Source: Cyanobium sp. | Lineage (GTDB): Bacteria; Cyanobacteriota; Cyanobacteriia; PCC-6307; Cyanobiaceae | Direction: 5' to 3' | Length of the DNA: 53,538 nt | NCBI GenBank assembly: GCA_014191755.1 | Contig: BJHE01000007.1 | Location: 22,056-75,593, forward strand | Part shown: positions 43,214-52,440 of the stretch, piece by piece | How positions within the stretch are numbered: position 1 is the first letter of the stretch | Layout of the letters: each line of letters starts with the position of its first letter | The notes under the pieces: generated by a model | Told to the model about the DNA's origin: nothing | Database searches by the model: none | The model's input: only the letters and a program-made list of their open reading frames with translations | Position numbers and translations under genes: made by a program

Positions 43214-44641
43214 ATGAGGCTGCGGTTGAACCAACCCCGACCGGGCCTGCCCCCTTCCCCCCCGGCCGCGGCGCCAGCGCCCAGCTGGAAGGTGCTGCTG
43301 GCCCTGCTCAGCCTCTCCCTGAGCGCCCTTCTCTGGTTTGAGGGCCTGGCCAGCAGCCTCACGCGTCCCTCGGTGGGCGGGGATCTCGATCTGCACCAGC
43401 TGGAGCTGGCCACGCTGGTGGCCGATGTGGCTCCAGCGAGGCTCACCACCCTGGTGGCAGGGGAAGCCCCCCGCTCCAGGCTTGTGGAGCAGCTCACCCT
43501 CCAGGTGGATGGAGGGGATTCACCGGCTCCGGCGCTGCAGAGGTTGAAGTTGGCCCTGCTCGAGCGCCCTTCGGATCCGGCCCGTGCCGAGGCCCGGCTG
43601 CGGGAGCTGCTTCCTATGGTGGATTCAACCCGCCGCCCGCTCCTGGAAGCACTGCTGCGGGGGGACGACACCCTGCCGCCAGCGAACCTGAAAGGGGTTT
43701 TGGAGCCCTGGGCGGCTCCCTTGCTGGTGCGCCAGCTCAGCTGCGAGCAGCTCGGCGGCAGCCAGCGCCAGTGTCCCGCCTTCCGCGGGCGCCAGCCGCT
43801 CCTGCTGCGGCTTTTGGCGGTCACTCTGATGCCCGCTCTTCTCCTCGTGACGGGGGTGCTGCTGTTGGGCCGGGAGTTGTGGCTGCTGGCCCGCGGCCGG
43901 CTGGCCTCGCCCCCAGCCCTGGTGGGGCCGCCCCTCGGCCTGGTTGACACCACACTCCTGATCGCCGGCGGCTTCGTGCTGATCGGTGAGGTTCTGCTGC
44001 CTCAGCTGCTTCAGCGGACCCTCCAGACCACTTTGCTCAGCATGACCAGATCGGCCGCCCTGGCCCAGGGTCTCGAGGTGCTCCTCCTCTACCTCTCCCT
44101 GACGGTGGTGCCCCTGCTGCTGCTTTGGCGCCTGCTCAGCGGTACCGTCGGGGCTCCAGCCGGCGGCTGGCTTCAGTGGGGCTGGCGTCCCCCGGTAACG
44201 GCCTTCCGTCAGGCCTTGCAGATGCTCCTGCTCATCCTTCCGGTGGTGGCCCTGGGGGGCTGGCTCGTGGAGATCCTTTGGCGTGACCCTGGCGGTAGCA
44301 ATCCGATGCTCGAACTGGTGCTCCGAGGCTCCGACCCCTGGGCCCTGGCCTGCTTTGCCGTCACCGCCGTGGTGGTGGCGCCCCTCTTTGAGGAGATCCT
44401 CTTCCGGGGGGTGCTGCTGCCGGTGCTCGGCACCTGGCTCGGGCCCACCGGCGCGGTGCTGCTCAGCGCGGCCCTGTTTGCTGCCGCGCACCTCAGTCTG
44501 GCGGAGTGGATCCCCCTGTTCCTGCTGGGCATCGGTCTGGGGGTGTTGCGCCTGCGCTCGGGGCGCCTGGCTTCCTGTGTGCTGCTGCACGCCCTCTGGA
44601 ACGCCCTTACTTTTGCGAATCTGCTCTTGCTGGGGAGCTGA
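43214..44641 (+). CDS. CPBP-family intramembrane metalloprotease
   Basis: A 475-residue membrane protein starting MRLRLNQPRP. One N-terminal span (WKVLLALLSLSLSALLWFEG) is followed by an exported domain of about 150 residues and then about seven more spans. The CPBP/Abi motifs are intact: motif 1 is PLFEEILFRGVLLP (EEXXXR), motif 2 AAAHLSL, motif 3 LLHALWNAL. Members cleave prenylated or other membrane proteins; bacterial relatives often protect against bacteriocins or act in cell-envelope signalling. It is divergent from the tandem phosphatase by 170 bases and precedes the FtsL-like/ftsI pair. Confidence 0.92.
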   Translation: MRLRLNQPRPGLPPSPPAAAPAPSWKVLLALLSLSLSALLWFEGLASSLTRPSVGGDLDLHQLELATLVADVAPARLTTLVAGEAPRSRLVEQLTLQVDGGDSPAPALQRLKLALLERPSDPARAEARLRELLPMVDSTRRPLLEALLRGDDTLPPANLKGVLEPWAAPLLVRQLSCEQLGGSQRQCPAFRGRQPLLLRLLAVTLMPALLLVTGVLLLGRELWLLARGRLASPPALVGPPLGLVDTTLLIAGGFVLIGEVLLPQLLQRTLQTTLLSMTRSAALAQGLEVLLLYLSLTVVPLLLLWRLLSGTVGAPAGGWLQWGWRPPVTAFRQALQMLLLILPVVALGGWLVEILWRDPGGSNPMLELVLRGSDPWALACFAVTAVVVAPLFEEILFRGVLLPVLGTWLGPTGAVLLSAALFAAAHLSLAEWIPLFLLGIGLGVLRLRSGRLASCVLLHALWNALTFANLLLLGS

Positions 44642-44709
44642 CGAGCCGCTGCGCCGGCTTGCCGGCGGGGTCGTTGGGTGGTTCACTTGCGCAGCTTCTC
44701 CATCCGTTC

Positions 44710-45198
44710 TTGGTCGCCCTCTTCACCTCCGACCCATCAACGGACCGGGCCGGTCTCCGCCTCCCTTCCCCTGCCGATCGGGCCGGGCGTCGTTCGCGCC
44801 GCTCGGGGTCCTTGCAGGTGCTCCAGGGTTCCCTCTCCGCCCGGCGGGTTGAGCGCCAGTCCCCCCTCATGGCCGGGCTGCACCGCATCACCACGGGGGT
44901 GCTCACCGGTCTCGGTGTTTCGGTGGTTGGCCTGAGTGCCCTCAGCTTCCACTGGCAGAGCGTGTGGGCGGCGAACTACAACCATCTGCAGGCCTCCCGC
45001 ACCCTGGAGCAGAAGCTGCAGGAATCGGCCGCCCTGCTCGAGCAGCACCACCTCTCCGCTGTCCGTCGACCCGGTCAGCTGGTGCCCACCAGTAGCCAGC
45101 AGCTGCTCCATCTGGTTCCTCCCCCCGTCACCGCCTCCTCCCGGGGTCTCCCCCTCCTGGCCACCCTGCCGCGCCAGCCCATTCCGGCCGGCTACTGA
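44710..45198 (+). CDS. FtsL-like single-pass membrane protein
   Basis: A protein of about 162 residues with no early ATG; a TTG at 44710 (or 44674) or GTG at 44818 is the likely start, and I give 44710 tentatively. A basic N-terminus is followed by one membrane helix (ITTGVLTGLGVSVVGLSALSF), then a short coiled-coil-like stretch (LEQKLQESAALLEQHHLSAV) and a Pro-rich tail. Topology, size and position directly before ftsI match FtsL, which links FtsB/FtsQ to the septal synthase. The stop overlaps the ftsI ATG (TGATG), implying translational coupling. Sequence similarity to FtsL itself is weak, as usual. Confidence 0.7.
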   Translation: MVALFTSDPSTDRAGLRLPSPADRAGRRSRRSGSLQVLQGSLSARRVERQSPLMAGLHRITTGVLTGLGVSVVGLSALSFHWQSVWAANYNHLQASRTLEQKLQESAALLEQHHLSAVRRPGQLVPTSSQQLLHLVPPPVTASSRGLPLLATLPRQPIPAGY

Positions 45199-47051
45199 TG
45201 GCAAGGGCCTCCACCCGACGCCACCCCCCCGGGGGCCCTGTCACCGACCTGCGCCGTCGTCACGATCGGGGGCCGCGACCCGGCTGTCATCGCGTTGTGG
45301 CGTTCCAACCCTGTTCCCCCCAGCGGCTGCTGGCTGTGTTCCTGCTCCTCACGACAGCCCTCACCGGGCTGGCGGGACGGCTTGCCTGGCTGCAACTAGT
45401 GGATGGAAACCGCCTGCTGGCCCGCGCCCGTTCGATCCAGACCCAGTCCATCGATCCGATCGGCGAACGGCGCACCGTGGTCGACCGGATGGGACGGCTG
45501 GTGGCCATCGATGAGGAGCGCTTCACCCTCTGGGCCCATCCCCGCTATTTCAATGTCCCTGGAGATCCTCCTCAGCTCGTTCGCAACCCGGCCGATGTGG
45601 CCCAGCGTCTGGCCGTGGTGCTGGCCAAGCCCAGCGGTGCTCTGCTCGAGCTCATGGGCTCCCGATCCACTGGTGTGAAGCTGGCCACTAATCTCGACCC
45701 AGAAACCGCCGCCCAGGTTCTCAAGCTCGGCATCAGCGGCATCGATCTGGAGGCCTATCCCCAGCGGGTGTATCCCCAGGCCGGTCTGTTCGCCAATGTG
45801 GTGGGCTTCCTCAATCTCGAGCGCAAGCCTCAGGCGGGTCTGGAGCTCAGTCGCGACAGCGATCTGCAGCGTCAGGAAACCCGCTTCAGCCTGAGGCGGG
45901 GCGCCGATGGCACGCCCCTGCCCGATGGTCTGTCGGCCGGTTCCCTCTACGGCGATGATCTCCGCCTTCAGCTCACCCTCGATGCCCGCCTCCAGCAGGT
46001 GGCCCAGCAGGCCCTGGCGCGCCAGGTCAAGCAGTGGGGCGCTAAGCGGGGCGCAGCGCTGGTGATGGATGCCAGTAATGGTGAACTGCTGGCCCTGGCC
46101 TCCACCCCCACCTACGACCCCAACGCCTACTGGACATTCGATCCCGGTCTGTTCCGGGAATGGTCGGTGCAGGACCTCTACGAACCGGGCTCGACCTTCA
46201 AGCCGATCAACCTCGCCCTAGCCCTGCAGGAGAAGGCGATCGATCCCAACGGCAGCGTCTACGACGGGGGCCAGCTCACAATCGGCGGTTGGCCGATTTT
46301 TAATGCCGACCACAGCGGCCATGGGCAGATCGATTTCCCCACCGTGCTGCAGGTGTCGAGCAATGTGGGCATGGTGCAGGCGATGGCGCAGCTCAACCGC
46401 AAGCGTTATTGGGAGTGGCTGCACAGGCTTGGGATCGATGTGGTGCCCGACACCGACCTGCCAGGGGCCGTGGCGGGTCAGCTGAAGAGCCGTGCCGACT
46501 TCATCGGCGGTGCGATCGAGCCTGCCACTGCGGCCTTCGGCCAGGGTTTCTCGCTCACCCCCCTCAAGTTGATTCAGCTGCACGGCATGCTCGCCAACGG
46601 CGGGCGCCTGGTGAGTCCGCATATCACCCGTGGCCTGCGATCTGGTGATGCCCTGGCCAGCCACGGCACACCGACCGGTGTGCAGCTCCTCGATCCGAAG
46701 GTGACCCGCACGGTGATCAATTGGATGGAGACGGTGGTGCAGAAGGGCAGCGGCAAGGGCCTTCAGATCCCCGGATACCGAATCGGCGGAAAGACCGGCA
46801 CGGCTCAGAAGGCCCACAATGGCGTGTACATCCCCGGTGCGCGCATCTGCAGTTTCGTTGCCGTGCTGCCGGTGGAGAACCCCCGTTATGTGGTGCTGGT
46901 GGTGGTGGATGAACCCCAGGGCGGTAATGCCTATGGCTCCACGGTGGCGGTGCCGGTGGCTCGTCAGATCGTGGAAGCGCTGCTGGTTCTTGAGCAGATC
47001 GCGCCGAGCGCACCGGTCGCGGCCATGGCGAAACCCGCACCCGCCCGTTGA
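45198..47051 (+). CDS. ftsI: Septal peptidoglycan transpeptidase (penicillin-binding protein 3/2)
   Basis: A 617-residue class B PBP that cross-links peptidoglycan at the division site. The N-terminal hydrophobic helix ([17 protein letters not shown]) anchors it. The PBP dimerisation domain follows, then the transpeptidase with the active-site Ser in EPGSTFKP, the SSN motif ([10 protein letters not shown]) and the KTG motif ([10 protein letters not shown]). All three motifs are intact. It follows the FtsL-like gene with overlapping stop/start codons. tal follows 70 bases later. Confidence 0.95.
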   Translation: MARASTRRHPPGGPVTDLRRRHDRGPRPGCHRVVAFQPCSPQRLLAVFLLLTTALTGLAGRLAWLQLVDGNRLLARARSIQTQSIDPIGERRTVVDRMGRLVAIDEERFTLWAHPRYFNVPGDPPQLVRNPADVAQRLAVVLAKPSGALLELMGSRSTGVKLATNLDPETAAQVLKLGISGIDLEAYPQRVYPQAGLFANVVGFLNLERKPQAGLELSRDSDLQRQETRFSLRRGADGTPLPDGLSAGSLYGDDLRLQLTLDARLQQVAQQALARQVKQWGAKRGAALVMDASNGELLALASTPTYDPNAYWTFDPGLFREWSVQDLYEPGSTFKPINLALALQEKAIDPNGSVYDGGQLTIGGWPIFNADHSGHGQIDFPTVLQVSSNVGMVQAMAQLNRKRYWEWLHRLGIDVVPDTDLPGAVAGQLKSRADFIGGAIEPATAAFGQGFSLTPLKLIQLHGMLANGGRLVSPHITRGLRSGDALASHGTPTGVQLLDPKVTRTVINWMETVVQKGSGKGLQIPGYRIGGKTGTAQKAHNGVYIPGARICSFVAVLPVENPRYVVLVVVDEPQGGNAYGSTVAVPVARQIVEALLVLEQIAPSAPVAAMAKPAPAR

Positions 47052-47121
47052 TTTCTTTCCCCAGCACCGCCGGCGCTGGCTAGCTTGCCAGCAATCCGCC
47101 TTCAACGGGACTACCGATTCG

Positions 47122-48291
47122 ATGGCCAACCTGCTCGACCAACTGGCCACCATGACCGTGGTGGTTGCCGACACCGGTGACCTTGAGGCGATCCGGCAGT
47201 TCACCCCCCGGGACGCCACTACCAATCCATCATTGATCCTGGCGGCCGCCCAGATCCCGGCTTACCAGGATCTGATCGATCGTTCCCTGCGGGAATCGCG
47301 AGCGGCGATCGGCAGCGAGGCGGGGGCCGATGCAGTGGTGAGTGAGGCTCTCGATGAGATCAGCGTGACCTTCGGCAAGGAGATCCTCAAGATCGTGCCC
47401 GGCCGCGTGTCCACCGAGGTGGACGCGCGCCTGAGCTACGACACCGAGGCCACGGTGGCGAAGGCCCATAAGTTGATCGGTCTCTATGAACAGGCCGGCA
47501 TCGGGCGTGAGCGCGTGCTGATCAAGATCGCCTCCACCTGGGAGGGGATCCGCGCCGCCGAGCGTCTCGAGAAGGATGGCATTCATTGCAATCTCACCCT
47601 GCTGTTCGGTTTCGCCCAGGCGGTGGCCTGTGCTGAGGCCGGTGTCACGCTGATCTCCCCTTTCGTGGGGCGCATCCTTGATTGGTACAAGAGGAGCACG
47701 GGCCGTGAGAGCTATCCCGGCCCGGAGGATCCTGGCGTGATCTCCGTGACCCAGATCTTCAATTACTTCAAGACCTATGGCTATCGTACCGAGGTGATGG
47801 GCGCCAGCTTCCGCAACATCGACGAGATCATCGAATTGGCGGGTTGCGACCTGCTCACCATTGCGCCGGCCCTGATGGACCAACTGCGCAGCACCGAAGG
47901 CGAGCTAACCCGCAAGCTGGTTGCCACCGCACCAGGCGGCACTGAAGCGCGCATCAGCATCGACCAGGCCAGCTTCTTCGATCGGATGGCGGCCGATCCG
48001 ATGGCGACGGATAAGCTCGATGAAGGCATCCGCGGGTTCAGCAAGGCCATCGAGACTCTTGAAGCCCAGTTGGCCCACCGGCTGGTGGAATTGGAGGGAG
48101 GCGAGGCCTTCACCCATGCTGTTCATGAGATCTTTCTGCTCAATGACCTCGACGGCGATGGCTGCATCACCCGCGAGGAGTGGCTGGGCAGCGATGCAGT
48201 GTTTGACGCCCTCGACACCGATAACGATGGCCGCTTGGTGCCGGCGGATGTCCGCGGCGGCCTGGGGGCCCCTTTGGCCCTGACCCACTGA
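47122..48291 (+). CDS. tal: Transaldolase with C-terminal EF-hand pair
   Basis: A 389-residue protein, longer than the roughly 320 of E. coli transaldolase. Residues 1-330 are a class I transaldolase barrel: [12 protein letters not shown], the Schiff-base lysine in [30 protein letters not shown] and VMGASFRN. It moves a dihydroxyacetone unit between sugar phosphates in the oxidative pentose phosphate pathway, active in darkness. The last 50 residues carry two EF-hand loops, [12 protein letters not shown] (342-353) and [12 protein letters not shown] (365-376), with canonical acidic positions. The fusion suggests calcium-sensitive control. A cyclic-nucleotide-binding-domain gene follows 51 bases downstream. 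Confidence 0.95.
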   Translation: MANLLDQLATMTVVVADTGDLEAIRQFTPRDATTNPSLILAAAQIPAYQDLIDRSLRESRAAIGSEAGADAVVSEALDEISVTFGKEILKIVPGRVSTEVDARLSYDTEATVAKAHKLIGLYEQAGIGRERVLIKIASTWEGIRAAERLEKDGIHCNLTLLFGFAQAVACAEAGVTLISPFVGRILDWYKRSTGRESYPGPEDPGVISVTQIFNYFKTYGYRTEVMGASFRNIDEIIELAGCDLLTIAPALMDQLRSTEGELTRKLVATAPGGTEARISIDQASFFDRMAADPMATDKLDEGIRGFSKAIETLEAQLAHRLVELEGGEAFTHAVHEIFLLNDLDGDGCITREEWLGSDAVFDALDTDNDGRLVPADVRGGLGAPLALTH

Positions 48292-48342
48292 ACTCCATAG
48301 GCCTTGCCTGCGTCAGACTGTTAAGCGTTGGAGATTCCCACT

Positions 48343-48720
48343 GTGCACGCCCTCGACACCATGCGCGCCCTTGCCAGCACCGGCGAGGTGATCCACGTTG
48401 AACCCGGCGATTCGATCTTCCGCTCCGGTGAGTCCGGAGACTGCATGTTCGGGCTGCTCGATGGCACCGTGGAGCTCACCTGGAACGGCGAGAGCGGCCT
48501 CGAAACCATCCACGCGGGCGATGTCTTCGGTGCTGGGGCTTTGGTGACCCATGATCACTGCCGTTACGGCAATGCTCGGGCGGTGACCCCCTGCCGGCTA
48601 CTGGTGATGAATCGCGAGAAGTTTCTTTTCGCTGTTCAGGAATCGCCGATGTTCGCCATCGAACTGCTCGGCTCGATCGATCAGCGTCTGCGCGATCTCA
48701 AGGACTGCATCCGCAATTGA
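48343..48720 (+). CDS. Cyclic nucleotide-binding domain protein (no DNA-binding domain)
   Basis: From the GTG giving (M)HALDTMRALA the protein has 125 residues, essentially a lone CAP-type beta-barrel: VEPGDSIFRSGESGDCMFGLLDG, then IHAGDVFGAGALVTHDHCRYG and RLLVMNREKFLFAVQESP. The GDVFG turn and the following Arg position match the phosphate-binding cassette only partly, so nucleotide binding is not assured. There is no HTH, unlike CRP. A TTG at 48328 is an alternative start. It follows tal on the same strand and abuts the convergent flavoprotein gene with no gap. Confidence 0.88.
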   Translation: MHALDTMRALASTGEVIHVEPGDSIFRSGESGDCMFGLLDGTVELTWNGESGLETIHAGDVFGAGALVTHDHCRYGNARAVTPCRLLVMNREKFLFAVQESPMFAIELLGSIDQRLRDLKDCIRN

Positions 48721-49860
48721 TCAGCCCCTCTGGAAGAGAAGCCGCCGGATCACCCGCTGGGCGATGTCGCCGTAGCCCATTTCCCCCGAGAGGATCTGGG
48801 CAATCCGCTGGGGTGCCGTGGGCCGTTTGATGCCGAGCTGGTAGCCCACCTTCGGCACGCGGTAGAACACTTGGGCGATCCGTTTTCCCCAGGCCATTGA
48901 GTCACCCCAATCGTGTCGCATGGCGGCGCTATAGCCTGCCAATGCCTGGCTATCGCCCCCCAGCCAGCTTGCCAGGGCCTGGCCTGCGCGGCTGCCGCTC
49001 ATCAAGGAGGGGCGCAGCCCTTCAGCCAGGAAGGGATCGCAAAGGGAGGCGGCATCCCCCGCCACCACCACACCGTCGCGGTGAAGTGGGTGGTGGCCAT
49101 CCCAGATCCGGAGCCGCCCGGAGCGGCGCTGCCCAGCGTCGGGCGGCAGTCCGAGGTTGGGCAGCAGGGCGGCGAGCACGGCGTTGGCGTCGGCGCTCTG
49201 TTGGCCGATGAAGGTGCCCACCCCGATGCTGGTGCCCCCCTGGCGGGGGAAGGCCCAGCAGAATCCGTGGTGCACGAGGCCGAAGTCAAAGCGGGCCGTA
49301 TCGGCTTCAAGGAGCGGGCCATCCACTTCCACCGACACTGTGCTGGCAAAGCGAGGACGCGCAGGGCCGAGGCCCAGCGCCCCGGCGTGGTGCGAGCCGG
49401 ATCCATCAGACACCACCAGGCCCGGGGCCCTGAGGGTCTCACCCCCCGCCAGCCGCACCTGCCAGAGCCCATCCTCCCGGCCGATCGCCTCCGCCGGGCT
49501 GGAACAACGCAGTTCGGCGCCCGCCTCTTGGGCCTGACGGCTGAGGAACGCATCGAGCACCCGGCGGCGCACGATCCAGAAGGGCGCATCACCGGGAAGC
49601 TCGGCGGTCACAGGATCCTCCAGGGCCCAGGTGAAACGCACCCGCCGGATCACCTGATCCACGGCCGGGGAGAGGTCGAAGGGAAACCAGCGCTGCACCG
49701 AGGCGGCCATGCCACCTCCACAGGGATTGGCCTGGCCTGGACTCTGTTGCTGCTCCAGCAGGATCACGCGCCGACCGGCGCTAGCCAGGTGAAACGCCGC
49801 AGCCGCTCCGGCCGGACCGGCCCCCACCACGATGGCGTCGGCGGAGGGAGTGGTGCTCAA
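48721..49860 (-). CDS. Geranylgeranyl reductase-family FAD protein (ChlP-like)
   Basis: A 379-residue flavoprotein. The FAD-binding Rossmann motif is [17 protein letters not shown], followed by [17 protein letters not shown], and the second FAD motif [22 protein letters not shown] lies near the C-terminus. This is the geranylgeranyl reductase / GG-bacteriochlorophyll reductase family, acting on isoprenoid chains of chlorophyll, tocopherol or lipids. It is probably a paralogue of ChlP, not the main enzyme; the substrate is uncertain. The start is TTG overlapping the frr stop (TTGA), implying co-translation with frr. Confidence 0.88.
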   Translation of the reverse strand: MSTTPSADAIVVGAGPAGAAAAFHLASAGRRVILLEQQQSPGQANPCGGGMAASVQRWFPFDLSPAVDQVIRRVRFTWALEDPVTAELPGDAPFWIVRRRVLDAFLSRQAQEAGAELRCSSPAEAIGREDGLWQVRLAGGETLRAPGLVVSDGSGSHHAGALGLGPARPRFASTVSVEVDGPLLEADTARFDFGLVHHGFCWAFPRQGGTSIGVGTFIGQQSADANAVLAALLPNLGLPPDAGQRRSGRLRIWDGHHPLHRDGVVVAGDAASLCDPFLAEGLRPSLMSGSRAGQALASWLGGDSQALAGYSAAMRHDWGDSMAWGKRIAQVFYRVPKVGYQLGIKRPTAPQRIAQILSGEMGYGDIAQRVIRRLLFQRG

Positions 49861-50396
49861 ACCTTGAGGATGTCGGTTTCCTTATCGGCCAGGTGTTTCT
49901 CAAGCTCGCTGATGAAGCGGTCTGTCAGTTTCTGCACCTTCTCCTGGGCGTCGCGACTCTGGTCTTCAGAATAGTCGCCTTCCTTTTCCAATTTCTTGAT
50001 CTTATCGATGCCATCCCGGCGAATGTTGCGGAGCGCAACTTTGCCCTCCTCGGCATACTTCGCTGCCAGTTTGCAGAGCTCCTTGCGACGGTCTTCCGTG
50101 AGCGGTGGGATGTTGATCCGAATCGCCCTGCCGTCGTTGTTGGGGGTCAGACCCAAATCACTCATGCCGATCGCCTTCTCGATCAGATTGATCGAGCTGG
50201 CGTCAAACGGTTGAATCTGGATGGTCTGGGAATCGGGAGTGCTGATGGTGGCCAGCGATTTCAGCGCCGTTTCAGCGCCGTAGTACTCGACCACGATCTT
50301 GTCGAGCAGGGAGGGATTGGCCCGGCCGGTGCGGATGGTGTTGAAGGTGCGCTGGGTGGCTTCCACCGATTTACGCATGCTGGCTTCAAGGTCCAT
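49857..50396 (-). CDS. frr: Ribosome recycling factor
   Basis: A 179-residue protein of normal RRF length. With EF-G it splits post-termination ribosomes. Typical parts are [48 protein letters not shown] and [18 protein letters not shown]. It follows pyrH on the same strand, the widely conserved pyrH-frr order, and its stop overlaps the next gene. Confidence 0.97.
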   Translation of the reverse strand: MDLEASMRKSVEATQRTFNTIRTGRANPSLLDKIVVEYYGAETALKSLATISTPDSQTIQIQPFDASSINLIEKAIGMSDLGLTPNNDGRAIRINIPPLTEDRRKELCKLAAKYAEEGKVALRNIRRDGIDKIKKLEKEGDYSEDQSRDAQEKVQKLTDRFISELEKHLADKETDILKV

Positions 50397-50452
50397 GGCG
50401 TGGTTGCTCAGACGGGGGCTGGAGGGGGGAAGCGGCTGCGGCCTGCCGGGGC

Positions 50453-51166
50453 TCAGTGGGCCGGCACGATGCGGGTGCCGATCGCCTCACCGGCCACGGC
50501 CCTCCCGATATTGCCCGAGCCGAAGAGATCGAACACCACGATCGGGATGGCGTTGTCCTTGCAGAGGGCGATGGCGGTGCCATCCATCACCTCCAACTCG
50601 CCACTGAGCACATCAAGGAAGGTAAGGCTCTCATAGCGCACCGCATCCGGATGGCGGGCCGGATCCCGGTCGTAGACACCATCCACCTTGGTGGCCTTAA
50701 ACACCACATCGGCTCCGATCTCAGCGGCCCGCAGGGCGGCGGTGGTGTCGGTGGTGAAGAAGGGATTGCCCGTGCCGGCTGCAAAGATCACCACACGCCC
50801 CTTCTCCATATGGCGGATGGCTTTGCGGCGAATATAAGGCTCGGCCACTTCCTGCATCGAGATAGCGCTCTGCACTCGGGTGGGTACCCCCGCCCGCTCC
50901 AAGCCATCCTGCAGGGTGATGGCATTCATCACGGTGGCAAGCATGCCCACGTAGTCGGCGGTGGCGCGATCCATCCCGGCGGCGGAGCCCTTCAACCCCC
51001 GGAAGATGTTGCCCCCGCCCACCACGATGGCGAGCTGGGTTCCCGAGGCCACCACGGCGGCTACATCACTGGCAATCGACTGCACGATCGCCGGATCGAT
51101 GCCGTAACCCTGGGCGCCCATCAAGGCTTCGCCACTCAGCTTGAGAAGAACGCGCCGGTAAGCCAT
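50453..51166 (-). CDS. pyrH: Uridylate kinase (UMP kinase)
   Basis: A 237-residue amino-acid-kinase-fold enzyme that phosphorylates UMP to UDP. From [17 protein letters not shown] it shows [51 protein letters not shown] and [11 protein letters not shown], all family-typical. The frame is open further upstream, but the sequence there is not protein-like. It forms the conserved pair with frr. Confidence 0.97.
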   Translation of the reverse strand: MAYRRVLLKLSGEALMGAQGYGIDPAIVQSIASDVAAVVASGTQLAIVVGGGNIFRGLKGSAAGMDRATADYVGMLATVMNAITLQDGLERAGVPTRVQSAISMQEVAEPYIRRKAIRHMEKGRVVIFAAGTGNPFFTTDTTAALRAAEIGADVVFKATKVDGVYDRDPARHPDAVRYESLTFLDVLSGELEVMDGTAIALCKDNAIPIVVFDLFGSGNIGRAVAGEAIGTRIVPAH

Positions 51167-51322
51167 CGAGCCCTTCGATCCTGCGAACAGTAGCAACCCC
51201 TCCCCCAGCGCACCCCAAGGCCGTCCCCCCTGGGAGCGCCCATCCCGTAGCGCTCGCTCCAGCTGCTGGGCGCCTTGCCAGCTGGGCCAGGCCGCGCTTG
51301 GCTGAATTACCGATGCGTCGCC

Positions 51323-51547
51323 ATGCCTGAACCGCTGCCGAACCGCCCGAGCGACGGTGCTGCGAGTTCCGCCAGCGAGCTCATGGCCCGCCTCACCCTC
51401 TCGGCCCTGGAGAGGGCCAGCGCCGATCCGGCCATTTGGCGCGAGCCAGTGGTGCATCGGGCCGTTCTGGTGAGCGGCCTTTCGTTGCTCATGGGCTCCC
51501 TGGTCCGGCTGCGGGCGGATCTGCCCGGCCCGGGTTCAGTCGACTGA
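51323..51547 (+). CDS. Conserved small protein (74 aa)
   Basis: A 74-residue protein starting [15 protein letters not shown] short Ser/Ala-rich N-terminus precedes one amphipathic helical region ([20 protein letters not shown], then [21 protein letters not shown]), with a hydrophobic C-terminal helix that could be membrane-associated. Function unknown. It is divergent from pyrH and converges on cobO. Confidence 0.6.
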   Translation: MPEPLPNRPSDGAASSASELMARLTLSALERASADPAIWREPVVHRAVLVSGLSLLMGSLVRLRADLPGPGSVD

Positions 51548-51631
51548 CCGCCACCAGCCCCCAGTTCACCACCCCCCGCCCATAGCTCTTGTGCGCAAAC
51601 ACTCTCCGCTCCGGAGCGCCAGCGTGGCTGT

Positions 51632-52342
51632 TCAGAACTCGATTCCCGCCTGGGCCTTCACGCCTTGCTCCCGGAAGGGGTGGCGCACCAGCCGCATTTC
51701 GGTGACTAGATCGGCCTGCTCCAGCAGGCCCGGCGGCGCCCCACGGCCCGTCAGAGCCACGTGGGTGAGGGGTGGGCGCAGCCGCAACCCTTCCAGCACC
51801 TGGTCGAGCTCCAGATAGCCCAGCTTCAGGGCCACATTCACCTCATCGAGCACCACGAGCCGGCGCTCAGCATCGGCGAGATAGGTGCAAGAGCGCTCCC
51901 AGGCCCGCTGCACCAGCTCGCGATCACGATCCCGGTCCTTGGTTTCCCAGGTGAATCCCTCTCCCAGGGCATGCCAGTGAAGCGATTCTCCAAATAGGGC
52001 GAGGGCCTTGGCTTCGCCGGGCTGCCAGCCCCCCTTGATGAACTGAACCACCGCCACCTGCTCGCCGTGGCCCAGGGTCCGCAGCACCAGGCCCAGGGCT
52101 GCGGTGGTCTTGCCTTTGCCATCGCCGGTGAAGACCAGCACCAAGCCCTTCTCCAGGTTGCGTTCCCCCACCCGTTGGCGCTGCACCTCCTGGCGGCGCT
52201 CCATGCGGCGTCGGTAGGCCTCCGCCTCCTTCTCGGGAGCCAGATTGCCTCCGGGACCGAGCTCGGCCGCGGCTCGGTCGAGGGGGCTCTCCAGGGAGGC
52301 GGGAGGTTCGACGCCGGTCGGGTCGGGCTGGAAAGGCGGCAC
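51632..52342 (-). CDS. cobO: Cob(I)yrinic acid a,c-diamide adenosyltransferase
   Basis: An ATP:corrinoid adenosyltransferase of the CobA/BtuR type. The P-loop is FTGDGKGKTTAALGL. Other blocks are VAVVQFIKGGW, HALGEGFTWETKDR, LVVLDEVNVALKLGYL and THVALTGRGAPP, and the C-terminus is FREQGVKAQAGIEF. It attaches the adenosyl group to cobalt in coenzyme B12-type synthesis or salvage. The start is uncertain: a GTG at 52342 gives 236 residues, and an ATG within YRRRMERRQ would shorten it to about 195. It lies 98 bases downstream of the integrase gene. Confidence 0.93.
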   Translation of the reverse strand: MPPFQPDPTGVEPPASLESPLDRAAAELGPGGNLAPEKEAEAYRRRMERRQEVQRQRVGERNLEKGLVLVFTGDGKGKTTAALGLVLRTLGHGEQVAVVQFIKGGWQPGEAKALALFGESLHWHALGEGFTWETKDRDRDRELVQRAWERSCTYLADAERRLVVLDEVNVALKLGYLELDQVLEGLRLRPPLTHVALTGRGAPPGLLEQADLVTEMRLVRHPFREQGVKAQAGIEF

Positions 52343-52440
52343 GCGGGGGATCCGGAGGCGGAAGCCCGGCGATTCTGGCGGGCCCCGGTCGGCCGCGGGC
52401 CCATTACGGCAGCAGTAAGCCTCCCGCCCCTCCGGGTTGA

